64,000 nt of DNA. Source: 2-12-FULL-35-23 sp965196985. GTDB lineage: Bacteria > Pseudomonadota > Gammaproteobacteria > UBA12402. Both the position numbers and the translations under genes were made by a program. Below are positions 54,632 through 63,621 of this stretch, one piece after another (within the stretch, counting starts at the first letter, position 1; each line of letters begins with the position of its first letter). The DNA lies in NCBI GenBank assembly GCA_965196985.1, contig CBDALO010000080.1, forward strand, positions 1 to 64,000, in the 5' to 3' direction. Under the pieces are notes generated by a model that saw nothing but the letters and a program-made list of their open reading frames with translations, was not told the origin of the DNA and searched no databases.

Positions 54632-55103
54632 GGTTTTAGGATAGATCATTCTTGTTCTTATTAACGAGATATAATTGCTATTACCTAAAAGTTAATAATT
54701 TATTTTGAGAGGAGAAAAATTTGAGGTATAAATAATTTTTTAGATTGATTAGCATAATTAATTTAAGATATTATGCGATGAGACAGGTACAATAGAGTGC
54801 CATTTAGAATTTTAAAGGTTTTTCTAAGTACTGAAGTTGGTTTTCACAGACAAAATAACGCTCTATCGGTTTTAGGATAGATCATTCTTGTTCTTATTAA
54901 CGAGATATAATTGCTATTACCTAAAAGTTAATAATTTATTTTGAGAGGAGAAAAATTTGAGGTATAAATAATTTTTTAGATTGATTAGCATAATTAATTT
55001 AAGATATTATGCGATGAGACAGGTACAATAGAGTGCCATTTAGAATTTTAAAGGTTTTTCTAAGTACTGAAGTTGGTTTTTACAGACAAAATAACGCTCT
55101 ATC
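54632..55103. repeat. 236-bp tandem duplication of the IS256 right end
   Basis: Units at 54632-54867 and 54868-55103 both run from GGTTTTAGGATAG to CGCTCTATC. The first unit joins directly to the second without spacer or target duplication. Other IS256 copies in the window have the unit once. Confidence 0.95.
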
Positions 55104-55276
55104 CAGTTTGGATTACTGCAATGATACTCTTTATGGCCACGCATAGGATGTTTGCAGCTAAGCAGCTTAACAATGCCAATGACAATAGCTTCTCTGATTT
55201 TATCTTTGTACTTGGTGTGAAAGTTCCACCAGTTCTGATTGGTTACCAAGATTTGTTTGATACTAAAGCGTTTCAT
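55104..55276 (-). pseudogene. IS91-family transposase, copy B, N-terminal part
   Basis: This holds the first 57 or so codons of the IS91 transposase (MKRFSIKQILVTNQNWWNFH to YHCSNPN), followed by IS256 copy 4. It is identical in sequence to the start of copy A. Confidence 0.9.
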
Positions 55277-55482
55277 TATTCTTAGAGTAAAATGAGAAGC
55301 GCGTATAGTAGGTGAGTTATTGCTCAGCTACCTGAAGCAATTTCTATAGCAGGTGTGTTATTTTTATTCGTTATTATTCCATGGGCAGGTTTGACTAGTT
55401 TGAGACTTAATAATACTCGTGGCTTTGTAAAGACTAAACTCTTAGAGGCTTAGAAAGTTGCCGGCGAAGCCGGCCTGACTTG

Positions 55483-56065
55483 TAGCGCCAGGATCATCTT
55501 TTATAGAAATTAAATAACACATTACTAGAATCCAGCTGCGACCACGTCCAGCTTTACAATGTACTAAGACATCCCCAGAGTTTGAGCCCAAGCGTTCCGC
55601 AATCTGCATAGTAAGCTTGTCGGCTTGTTCATGAGTTAGCCCATTAGAACCGAAATCTTCCATGGGAAGGTTAATGAACTGAAAGTCTGGGTGAGCTTGT
55701 GCGTAGCTATCCCAGTCAGCTTTACTCATGTAACCAGAGGATTGTTGTTCCCAGCTCTCTAGGGCTGAGATGACAGCAGCGTAAGGAGGGAAGCTTTCTC
55801 TTTGACTTTTCTGTGGTGCGCTTCCTAGTAGTAATCTATGCCCATTGAGGTGTTTGTAAACACAGTCGTAAGCGTGCTCTTTACCTATAAAGATGCCAAA
55901 CTGTGTCCAGTTGCTTGTTACAGAAAAGCGAAGTTGTTGCTTTAATGAAGCCTCTCCTTTGCTATTGTTAGTTCCTCTTTCGCTTACATCAGCAGGTTGC
56001 TCTCTATTATTAGAGCTGTGATTGGTAGCTATGCTGCTAAAAAAGGCTCTATCTTTATAAGTCAT
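55483..56065 (-). pseudogene. Dual-specificity phosphatase-like protein, N-terminal part
   Basis: The protein carries the Cys-phosphatase P-loop DVLVHCKAGRGRSWILVMCYL (HCxxGxxRS), preceded by a candidate acid loop (FQFINLPMEDFGSNGLTHEQ). The N-terminal 60 residues are polar and low-complexity (NHSSNNREQPADVSERGTNN), without a signal peptide. AGGAG lies 8 bases before ATG 56065. The frame is cut at 55483 by the IS91 island, after KDDPGATS. Eukaryote-like phosphatases with polar N-termini are frequent among secreted effectors of intracellular bacteria; that role is inferred. The rest of the gene lies at 37891-38422. Confidence 0.82.
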
Positions 56066-56207
56066 CTATATTCTCCTCATTATTGTCTAGGAAATAATTT
56101 CAAATATGGACTTTACTGAGGAATTATTTAAGCAAGGTTAAGCTTTTTCCGAGAGTAGTGTCGAATTTTGCTCGCTTAGCAGATTCTAGGTTGCAAAGGA
56201 GGGTGGC

Positions 56208-58511
56208 TTAAGATTCTTTATCACTAGGTTCAAAGTCATCAGCAGGGCGTTTATAGCTGCAGTCTTGCTGTGGACAAACGATTTCTTTGCCGGCACGCTT
56301 GGTTTCTTTGAAGCTTAGGATAGGCCAATTACATTGTGGGCAGGTTTCATTAATTGGTAAGTTCCATAACGCATACTTGCATTTAGGGTAACGGGAGCAA
56401 GAATAAAAAATCTTACCACGGCGTGATTTTCGTTTTAGGATCATGCCTTTTTGGCATTCTGGGCAAGTGACACCAGTGTCTTCTGGTTTTTCTAAAGGCT
56501 CAATGTAACGACATTTTGGGTAGGCACTACAGCCAATAAATTTTCCGTATGGACCACGCTTGATAACAAGCTCAGATTCACATTTGGGACAATGGCGGTC
56601 TTTAACTAATTCAGCGTCTTTTTCATCGTCACCATTTTCTTCATCAAGACTGCGTGTATAGGAGCAATCAGGGTAACCAGAGCAACCAATAAATCGTCCA
56701 TTGCGCCCTAGACGAATAGAGAGCTCTTTGCCACATTCAGGGCACTTTTCATCAAGCTTTTCTTGAGTAACGTCACTGCGCTGTACAGTTTCGCCAATAA
56801 CTCCAATTTGTTTAATAAACGGGTGCCAAAAATCATCAAGAACAGGGACCCATTGCTTTTCACCGCGTGAAATAGCATCTAAGGTATCTTCTAGATTAGC
56901 AGTAAAGTCGTAGTCAACGTATTGGGTAAAGTACTGAGTTAAGAACTTATTAACAATACGGCCAACGTCTGTAGGGTAGAATCGTTTTTTGTCGAGAATA
57001 ACATAGTTGCGATTTTGTAAGGTAGAGATGATCGAAGCATAGGTTGATGGTCGGCCAATGCCATACTCTTCTAGCGACTTAACTAAACTTGCCTCACTAT
57101 AACGAGGGGGAGGCTCAGTGAAGTGTTGATGGCACTCTATATTGATTAATGTGACTGCTTCGCCTTCGTTTAGTTCAGGAAGTAGTTTTTCTTCATCTTG
57201 TTTGGTGCCTTCATCATTTCCTTCTTGATACACAGCAAGGAAACCGGGTTTTGCAATGGTTGAACCATTTGCTCTAAAACAGTCTTTAATCCCCGCGCTT
57301 AAATCAACAGCAACAACGTTGATGGTGGCATGGATCATTTGGCAGGCTAAAGTGCGTTTCCAGATAAGAGTATAAAGTTTTAACTGGTCAGGCGTTAAGA
57401 TGTTTTTTAAGTCTTCCGGACGACGGTAAATGGAGGTGGGGCGAATAGCTTCATGAGCTTCTTGGGCATTCTTAGATTTCGTTTTGTAAACAGGGACATT
57501 ATCGGGCACATTTTCTTTGCCGTAACGTTCAGCAATATGTTCACGAATATCTTCAATTGCTTCTTGAGCCAAGGTTACTGAGTCGGTTCTCATATAAGTA
57601 ATTAAACCAACAGTTTCGTTACCTAAATCAATTCCTTCATAAAGTTGTTGTGCTGTTCGCATGGTGCGCTGTGCTGTAAAGCCAAGTTTACGAATCGCTT
57701 CTTGTTGTAAGGTAGACGTGATAAACGGGGCGGCAGGATGGCGTTTGCGCTGTTTCTTTTCTATTTTAGTAACACTTAACTTACCTTTTGCTGCAGTAAC
57801 TAGCTTTTCTTTAATATCATTAGCTTGTTGATCTTGGGTAAGCGTAAATTGCTCGAGCTTTTGACTGTCATAAACAGTGAGCTTAGCACCAAAAGGATGT
57901 TGCTCTTTTTCAAGTGAGGCCGTGATGCTCCAATATTCTTGGGGTTTAAAGCGCTCAATTTCTTCTTCACGCTCAACTATCATGCGTAAAGCAGGACTTT
58001 GAACACGCCCTGCAGATAAGCCGCGTCGAATTTTTCGCCATAACAAAGGGGATAGATTAAAGCCAACTAGGTAATCGAGAGCCCGTCTTGCTTGTTGTGC
58101 ATGGACTAAATCCATAGAGATATCGCGGGGTTTGTCGATTGCTTCACGGATAGCTTTTTTAGTGATTTGGTGAAAGGCCACTCGGTGAATTGGCTTTTTA
58201 GCTAAGGTTTTGGTTTGTTTAAGTATTTCAGCAATGTGCCACGCGATTGCCTCCCCTTCACGGTCAGGATCTGGAGCAAGGTAGATAGCATCTGCTTGTC
58301 GAGCTGCTTTCTTAATAGAGTTCATGTGCTTGCTATTTTGTTCTATTAGCTGATATTGCATTGCAAATTGATTATTAGGATCAACAGCACCCTCTTTGGG
58401 CAATAAGTCACGGACATGGCCGTAAGAGGCTAAGACGTCAAAGTCTTTTCCCAGGTATTTTTTTATTGTTTTTGCTTTTGCTGGTGATTCAACAATAACG
58501 AGGTTTGACAT
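56208..58511 (-). CDS. topA: DNA topoisomerase I
   Basis: TopA relaxes negative supercoils through a transient 5'-phosphotyrosine. The 767-residue enzyme has an N-terminal TOPRIM (LVIVESPAKAKTIKKYLG, LAPDPDREGEAIAWHI), the active-site tyrosine in VGLITYMRTDSVTL and SAGRVQSPALRMIVERE. At the C-terminus four or so zinc-ribbon repeats are visible, such as CPECGKELSIRLGRNGRFIGC and CPKCESELVIKRGPYGKFIGC. It is shorter than the E. coli enzyme but complete for the family. It follows smg by 14 bases in the conserved dprA-smg-topA order. Confidence 0.96.
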   Translation of the reverse strand: MSNLVIVESPAKAKTIKKYLGKDFDVLASYGHVRDLLPKEGAVDPNNQFAMQYQLIEQNSKHMNSIKKAARQADAIYLAPDPDREGEAIAWHIAEILKQTKTLAKKPIHRVAFHQITKKAIREAIDKPRDISMDLVHAQQARRALDYLVGFNLSPLLWRKIRRGLSAGRVQSPALRMIVEREEEIERFKPQEYWSITASLEKEQHPFGAKLTVYDSQKLEQFTLTQDQQANDIKEKLVTAAKGKLSVTKIEKKQRKRHPAAPFITSTLQQEAIRKLGFTAQRTMRTAQQLYEGIDLGNETVGLITYMRTDSVTLAQEAIEDIREHIAERYGKENVPDNVPVYKTKSKNAQEAHEAIRPTSIYRRPEDLKNILTPDQLKLYTLIWKRTLACQMIHATINVVAVDLSAGIKDCFRANGSTIAKPGFLAVYQEGNDEGTKQDEEKLLPELNEGEAVTLINIECHQHFTEPPPRYSEASLVKSLEEYGIGRPSTYASIISTLQNRNYVILDKKRFYPTDVGRIVNKFLTQYFTQYVDYDFTANLEDTLDAISRGEKQWVPVLDDFWHPFIKQIGVIGETVQRSDVTQEKLDEKCPECGKELSIRLGRNGRFIGCSGYPDCSYTRSLDEENGDDEKDAELVKDRHCPKCESELVIKRGPYGKFIGCSAYPKCRYIEPLEKPEDTGVTCPECQKGMILKRKSRRGKIFYSCSRYPKCKYALWNLPINETCPQCNWPILSFKETKRAGKEIVCPQQDCSYKRPADDFEPSDKES

Positions 58512-58525
58512 TGCTTAGTTGTTCC

Positions 58526-59008
58526 TTAATGCGGGGTCATGTCTTCGTGGAGTAGTACGAGGTCTTCCATCAGTTTGAGCTGCTGGCGTTTTTCAGTTTG
58601 GCTAAATAGAACCATTAGAGCGACCCATTTGAGTTCTGGCAGATCAACAATAGATTGTTCAAGGGCCATTACTCGATCAATAACAACTTCACGGCTCATG
58701 GGGTCCATGATGTTAACTTGCTCAAGAAAAAGCAAGTAACCACGCGCTTCTGACGTGATTTTGTCCATTTCGTAGTCGGTAAAAGCACGTAAGGCGTGTT
58801 GGGTAATAGGCTTTTTGCCAGCAACACTTTGTTTAATGCAGTTTAAGTCATCAAACCAGTTAAGCGCTTTATTGATTTCAGTTTTGGCAAAACCAGCTTG
58901 TAACATTTCATTAGCAATTTCAGTTTCATCGCCAACAATATCAGTTGTATCTTCTAAATAGTTTTCAAATAAGAACATCAGGGCTTGTAATAAGTTTTCT
59001 CTATTCAT
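58526..59008 (-). CDS. smg: Smg/DUF494 family protein
   Basis: This is a 160-residue protein of the Smg family, whose molecular function is not established. Conserved features include the N-terminal LLQALMFLFENYL, GDETEIANEMLQAGF and the C-terminal WVALMVLFSQTEKRQQL. Location between dprA and topA is the usual one in gammaproteobacteria. It is intact; the stop of dprA lies 4 bases upstream of its start. Confidence 0.92.
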   Translation of the reverse strand: MNRENLLQALMFLFENYLEDTTDIVGDETEIANEMLQAGFAKTEINKALNWFDDLNCIKQSVAGKKPITQHALRAFTDYEMDKITSEARGYLLFLEQVNIMDPMSREVVIDRVMALEQSIVDLPELKWVALMVLFSQTEKRQQLKLMEDLVLLHEDMTPH

Positions 59009-59012
59009 TGCT

Positions 59013-59280
59013 CTATCTCATTCGGCAGTAACCACCTGCACTAGCTACTAGCAGTCCTTGCAGTTCCAACTCAACTAGCATTGCAGATACTTGGGTTGCC
59101 GTAAAGCCAGTTTGAGTGATGAGTGCTTCTATTGAGGTGGGCTCATCGCCTACACACTGTAAAAGCGCCTTATGATCTTTATCTAATTGGTTAAAATCAA
59201 GCTTTTCTTGTGAAAAAAGTGCATTAGAATAACTTTTAATGCATTTTTGGTTATTTTTTAATTTCCACTTGGTAGGGTAT
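59013..59280 (-). pseudogene. dprA: DprA winged-helix C-terminal part (split dprA)
   Basis: The fragment ends with the DprA winged helix: LDKDHKALLQCVGDEPTSIEALITQTGFTATQVSAMLVELELQGLL. It is separated from the Rossmann core at 59918-60844 by an IS200/IS605 element. An apparent start at 59324 lies in the element. Removing the element gives a continuous frame through NRST to PTKWKLKNNQK, the exact join being uncertain by a codon or so. Confidence 0.88.
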
Positions 59281-59917
59281 AAACCTTCGCCTTTAGGCGG
59301 AAATGTCTTTAGCAAACCTATCACCAGCCAGAATGTGATGTATTAGAATCGCTTTTTATTTTTAATAAGGGAGCGATCTAAATGACTGGAGCAAACAACT
59401 ATAGGAAAGGCGCGCATACGGTACTGGATTTAAAATATCATTTTGTATGGAAGACAAAATATGGATATCCAGTGTTATGTGGGGATATAGGTTTAGGAGC
59501 AAGAAGCATTTTGCGAGAGATCTGTGCTGAGAAGGGGATGAGGATATTGAGGGGGAATGTGAGGTCGAATCACATTCACCTTCTAATTGAGGCGCCGAGC
59601 CACTTATCGGTATCAAAGATGGCTCAATATTTGAAAGGTAAAAGTGCCTATCGACTATTGAGAGAATTTAGGAGTACGCTTGGCAAGAAATACTGGGGCA
59701 ATCATCTCTGGTCGAGAGGGTATTTTTGCGCAACGGTTGGTTCTGTAACAGAAGAGCAGGTCAAACGCTACATAGAGAATCAAGATGATACGCCGGAGGG
59801 TTTTCAGGTATGGGATGAGGAAGAGCTTAAGTCGGATTAATCCGAACCGTCTAAACGGCTTTAGCTGTAATGAGGCTTCAGCCTCTGTACCAAACCCCCA
59901 CCTTTAGGTGGGGGTCA
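59281..59917 (+). mobile_element. IS200/IS605-family insertion sequence in dprA
   Basis: The element is about 640 bp with subterminal hairpins instead of inverted repeats: CGCC-TTTA-GGCG near 59288-59299 on the left and CCCCCACC-TTTA-GGTGGGGG at 59894-59913 on the right. The right hairpin is followed by TCAA at 59914-59917, a typical right cleavage word. No target duplication is expected or seen. The left boundary is uncertain by a few bases. Confidence 0.85.
59382..59840 (+). CDS. tnpA: IS200/IS605-family TnpA (Y1 HUH transposase)
   Basis: This 152-residue single-strand transposase has LKYHFVWKTKYGYPVL at its N-terminus. The HUH motif is in VRSNHIHLLIEAP, and the catalytic tyrosine is in EEQVKRYIENQDD. 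Length and layout are those of an IS200-type element without a TnpB gene. Its ATG follows GGGAGCGATCTAA. The gene is intact. Confidence 0.93.
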   Translation: MTGANNYRKGAHTVLDLKYHFVWKTKYGYPVLCGDIGLGARSILREICAEKGMRILRGNVRSNHIHLLIEAPSHLSVSKMAQYLKGKSAYRLLREFRSTLGKKYWGNHLWSRGYFCATVGSVTEEQVKRYIENQDDTPEGFQVWDEEELKSD

Positions 59918-60844
59918 AGTTGATCTATTGGTGGGGGAGGATTTTGAGCATATTTGTGGGTAATGGTGTTCTAGTAAAGGGGCTAGTTGAAACAATATAT
60001 CTTCACTAGTTTCAACTAAAAAGGCCCCATTTTTTAACAAACTATGACAACCTTTAGCTTGTAGGTTATGAATTGAGCCGGGTAAAGCAAAAACTTCTCG
60101 ACCCTGTTCTGCGGCTAACTTGGCTGTAATTAATGAGCCACTTGCTAGAGCTGCTTCGATAACTAGTGTACCGAGACTTAACCCGCTGATAATACGGTTG
60201 CGGCGAGGGAAATTATAGGGATGAGCTTGGGTACCTAACGGGAACTCACTAATAATAATGCCTTTTTCTTTAAGTTCGTGAAACAGGGGCCTGTTTCGTT
60301 GAGGGTAGACTTGATCAATGCTTGTTCCAAGCACTGCGATTGAATACCCCTTTGCTTTTAGGGCACCCCAGTGAGAAGCAGCATCAATGCCTAGAGCCAT
60401 GCCGCTGGTGATAATTAGGCCTTGTGCAGCGAGTTGCCCGGCAAGTAGGCCTGCATTTTTTATGCCGGCAGGGGTGGGTTTGCGGCTACCTACTATAGCA
60501 AGTTGCGGATAATGTAATAACTCGGGGTCGCCAAGCAAGTAAAGCACTAGTGGTGGGTCATTAATTTGCTTTAATAGCTTGGGGTAATGAGGGTCAGTTA
60601 GTACTATTAGGTGGTGGTTTTTCTGTTCAGTCCAGTTTAAGTCAACCTTAATACTATTAAGGTTAAATGATTTAATGGCCTGAGTTTGTTTCGCAGTTAA
60701 GCCAGCAGCGCATAAAGCATTGTATGAAGCATAAAAAACAGCTTTGAGCTCACCAAAGTGTTTTTGTAAGCGCTCTAAATGTCGACCAGTAAAGCTACCC
60801 GTCGCATTCAGCGCTAGCCAGTAGCGTAATTCAGAGTTCATCAT
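59918..60844 (-). pseudogene. dprA: DprA Rossmann-fold core (split dprA)
   Basis: DprA loads RecA onto incoming single-stranded DNA during transformation. The N-terminal SAM-like part is followed by the Rossmann core: LAIVGSRKPTPAGIKNAGLLA, GLIITSGMALGIDAASHWGAL, LGTSIDQVYPQRNRPLF, SEFPLGTQAHPYNFPRRNRII and GSLITAKLAAEQGREVFALPG. The C-terminal winged helix is cut off by the IS200/IS605 element; the product now ends SSPTNRST with a stop made by the insertion. The core domain could remain partly active. Confidence 0.9.
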
Positions 60845-60999
60845 GGAATAAAGTGTCTGGGAAGAAAAGGAACTTCGATAGTAAGAAAGATTTTAGGACA
60901 AGACAAGAGAACGAAATCCCTTGCACCTAGTGACATTCTATGACAAGGTGTGGAGCAAATTTTCTCCCCCTGTTTTATATGAAGTAAAATTGGTTGACC

Positions 61000-63621
61000 A
61001 TGGTATTTAAACCTAACAAGCTGGTTATTTTTCTCTCATTGTTTGTGACGCAAGTTGTGGTTAATGCTACACCTGCCGCAGTGCCTAATGATAAGCCACT
61101 TGATTATGCAAAAGTTTTAGGTTGGGTATCGGAGCCTGGTAATCCTTATAACCTTGCTGGTGGTTACTACCGTTCTTACCCTATCCCTTACCTGGCAAAT
61201 CCTATGGTTAAGTCACAGGAAAATAGTTACAACATTGTGGCAGACCATGTGCTTTACTCAACAAAGGGTACTTCTATTTTAAGGGGGCATGTCAGAGTAA
61301 CGCAGCCCCATCGAGAACTAACTTCAGGATTAGCTTATTTATATCGTAATAAAAAGACTGGTAAAGTTGAAACAATAGATTTTTTTCATAACGTAAGCTT
61401 ACTCACTCCTGGTGAGCTCTTGGTTGCTCGTTATGGCCAGGCAAACCTTAGTAAAAATACTATTGTTTTGCATAATGCAGCTTATCGAAATAAAACCCCT
61501 TTGGCTAAGGAGCCCATTAAAGTAGTTAATTCCAAAACTAAAAAGGTTGAGTACAGAAACTACGGCTTAAATTTTTGGGGGCATGCTAAACAAATCAACC
61601 AGGTTAAGAAAAAATTTTATGTATTACACAATGCAACTTACTCAACTTGTCCACCAACAGTAAAGCAGTGTACATGGCATTTACACGCCTCAACTGTTAA
61701 GTTAAATAAACAAAAAGCAGTGGGTGATGCCTGGAACTCAGTGCTTTGGTTTAAGCATATTCCTGTGTTCTGGCTGCCTTATATTGATTTTCCGTTAAGC
61801 AATAAGCGAAAAAGTGGTTTTCTTATGCCTGTTTATGGTACTAGCAATAATTCAGGATTTAAGGTTGGTATCCCTTATTACTGGAATATGGCACCTAACT
61901 ATGACTCAACGTGGACTGGTACTTACTTAAGTAAGCGAGGCTTTATGTTGACTCCTGCTTTTCGGTATTTAACGAAGAAAAGCCAAGGTAATATTACATT
62001 TAATGTGCTGCCAAATGATAGAGCTTTTAAGTCTTTCAAAAAGTCAGCACAGACCAACCCTGAATATGCAAGTCAACCAACTGGATTGCGAAACCTAGCT
62101 AATGATAGTGATACGCGTTGGGCTTTCCGTTTGAATAATTCTTCTACTTTTAATGACCATTGGAGTGCTAAGGTTGATTACAATTTAGTGAGTGATCCTT
62201 ATGTTATTGAAAATCTTGGTAGTGGTTTTATTAACAACAGTAATAATCAACTATTACAGCAAGGTGAGTTGCAGTATCAAGGGCTGCATTGGAACTTTTT
62301 AGGACTTTTACAAAACTACCAAACCCTGCATGCAATTGATCAACAGACCGTAGATAATCAATACGCACGTTTGCCGGAGTTACAACTTGGGTCTTCTTAT
62401 CCTAATGTAGTATCGGGTTTTGATTTTTCTTTTGTGGCAGATGATACACAGTTTTATAAAGAGAAGACCCCTGATAGTACGCAGGTAGACCCAGTTATTG
62501 GTAATCGCCTTAGTTTTCGCCCGGTGATTGACTACCCAATGATCGAGCCTTATGGCTATTTAACACCACGTGTCCAGGTACAGTTCACAAGTTATAATTT
62601 ACGCCAAAATCAAGAGTATTTAAGTAGTGGGCTGCCTTCACCAACCAATGTTCCAGGTAGCACAACAGTTGCAATTCCAATAGTTGATGTACATGGCGGC
62701 CTGTACTTTGATCGTAATTTTAAGCTGTTTGGTTCATCTTATTTACAAACCCTTGAGCCAGAGCTTTATTACCTTTATGTTCCTTATCATAATCAGAGTA
62801 CAGAGCCAGTTTTTGATACAGCAGATCAGGCTTTTAACTACAATACCTTATTTTTAGATAATAGTTTCACCGGTATTGATCGTATCCAAAATGCTAATCA
62901 AATTGCTTATGCAGTTACTTCCCGTATTATTAATGAAGAAACTGGTAGTCAGCAAGGCTATGTTAGTTTGGGTGAGATAGCTTATTTTTCTAATCGTCGT
63001 GTGAGCTTATGTGTGGGGCAAGAGTGCCAATCTTCTTCTTATAATAACTCACTTAATCGTGAGAGTTTTTCACCAGTAGCATTACAAGCGGGTTATACCT
63101 TGTGGAAAGGGTGGGGTTTGACAGGTGGTTTGACATGGAACCCTTATGTGAGACAGTTTAGTTACGAAAATGCTTCGCTTAACTATAACGACCATAAAAG
63201 GCATATTGTTAATATAGGGTATAGCTACGTTAAAAACGGTGGTCCTATTACTGGCCAGCCATCAGGTAGTGCGGTTAGTTTGCTTAAGCAAATCAGCTTA
63301 TCCAGTGAGTGGCTGGTTGGGCGACACGTTGCTTTATATGGGGCTTGGAATTATTCTTGGAAGGGGAATCAGACTGATGATCAAGCCAACACGTATTTAG
63401 CTGGAATTGAATATGATAGTGCTTGTTGGGCAATTCGATTGGTTGCCTCACGAGCTTTTCAGGGTGTTGATAATGAGAATAAAAACCAGTTTAATAATGC
63501 TTATTTTATACAGTTTGACCTTCGGGGGCTGGGTAGTGCGGGTAATGAAAACCCCGGCCCATTATTAGCTGATAAAATTAGTGGTTTTCAGGATAACTTT
63601 GATCAGACGGTGTTAGGGTGA
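61000..63621 (+). CDS. lptD: LPS-assembly protein LptD
   Basis: LptD is the outer-membrane beta-barrel that, with LptE, inserts lipopolysaccharide into the outer leaflet. The 873-residue protein has a signal sequence (LVIFLSLFVTQVVVNATPA), an N-terminal OstA/LptA-like domain (YNIVADHVLYSTKGTSILRG) and a long barrel with SGFLMPVYGTSNNSGFKVG and PYYWNMAPNYD. Cysteines at CPPTVKQCTWHLHAS and near ACWAIRLVASR correspond to the inter-domain disulfides. ATG 61000 is chosen over the in-frame TTG 60994. Its stop overlaps the surA start (TGATG). Confidence 0.95.
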   Translation: MVFKPNKLVIFLSLFVTQVVVNATPAAVPNDKPLDYAKVLGWVSEPGNPYNLAGGYYRSYPIPYLANPMVKSQENSYNIVADHVLYSTKGTSILRGHVRVTQPHRELTSGLAYLYRNKKTGKVETIDFFHNVSLLTPGELLVARYGQANLSKNTIVLHNAAYRNKTPLAKEPIKVVNSKTKKVEYRNYGLNFWGHAKQINQVKKKFYVLHNATYSTCPPTVKQCTWHLHASTVKLNKQKAVGDAWNSVLWFKHIPVFWLPYIDFPLSNKRKSGFLMPVYGTSNNSGFKVGIPYYWNMAPNYDSTWTGTYLSKRGFMLTPAFRYLTKKSQGNITFNVLPNDRAFKSFKKSAQTNPEYASQPTGLRNLANDSDTRWAFRLNNSSTFNDHWSAKVDYNLVSDPYVIENLGSGFINNSNNQLLQQGELQYQGLHWNFLGLLQNYQTLHAIDQQTVDNQYARLPELQLGSSYPNVVSGFDFSFVADDTQFYKEKTPDSTQVDPVIGNRLSFRPVIDYPMIEPYGYLTPRVQVQFTSYNLRQNQEYLSSGLPSPTNVPGSTTVAIPIVDVHGGLYFDRNFKLFGSSYLQTLEPELYYLYVPYHNQSTEPVFDTADQAFNYNTLFLDNSFTGIDRIQNANQIAYAVTSRIINEETGSQQGYVSLGEIAYFSNRRVSLCVGQECQSSSYNNSLNRESFSPVALQAGYTLWKGWGLTGGLTWNPYVRQFSYENASLNYNDHKRHIVNIGYSYVKNGGPITGQPSGSAVSLLKQISLSSEWLVGRHVALYGAWNYSWKGNQTDDQANTYLAGIEYDSACWAIRLVASRAFQGVDNENKNQFNNAYFIQFDLRGLGSAGNENPGPLLADKISGFQDNFDQTVLG

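Larger units (their letters stand above)
53336..55103 (+). mobile_element. IS256-family insertion sequence, copy 4, with a doubled right end
   Basis: The element is flanked by the 8-bp duplication CAGTTTGG at 53328-53335 and 55104-55111, so it is one insertion. It is 1768 bp instead of 1532, because the terminal 236 bp occur twice in tandem (54632-54867 and 54868-55103). The inner copy has one base change (TTTTCACAGAC for TTTTTACAGAC). It carries one left end and two right ends. Confidence 0.93.
38423..55482. mobile_element. 17-kb island bracketed by two direct IS91-family copies, carrying a plasmid segment
   Basis: Both IS91 copies begin with ATATTAAGGAATTTC (38423 and 52129) and end in a GCCGGC-GAA-GCCGGC hairpin followed by CTGACTTG (41393 and 55482). 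Chromosomal CTTG at 38419-38422 abuts the first copy, as expected for IS91-type target sites, and no target duplication is seen. The flanking chromosome on either side is one phosphatase gene, which fixes the island limits. Between the IS91 copies lies DNA of visibly higher GC with conjugative-plasmid genes. Confidence 0.82.
52129..55482 (-). mobile_element. IS91-family element, copy B, interrupted by IS256 copy 4
   Basis: It starts at ATATTAAGGAATTTC, preceded by CTCG, and ends after the hairpin at 55460-55474. It is nearly identical to copy A apart from the IS256 insertion and a few changes (for example TATAGCAGG versus TATGCAGG near 55350). It forms the right border of the island. Confidence 0.88.

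Noticed and set aside
54632..55103. Tandem repeats as a CRISPR array or satellite
   Set aside because: There are only two units, and each is the IS256 right end. No spacers are present. No CRISPR array was seen anywhere in the window.
60899..60960. Regulatory hairpin upstream of lptD (CCTTG...CAAGG)
   Set aside because: The arms are only five bases long and no known regulator motif fits. It could be chance.
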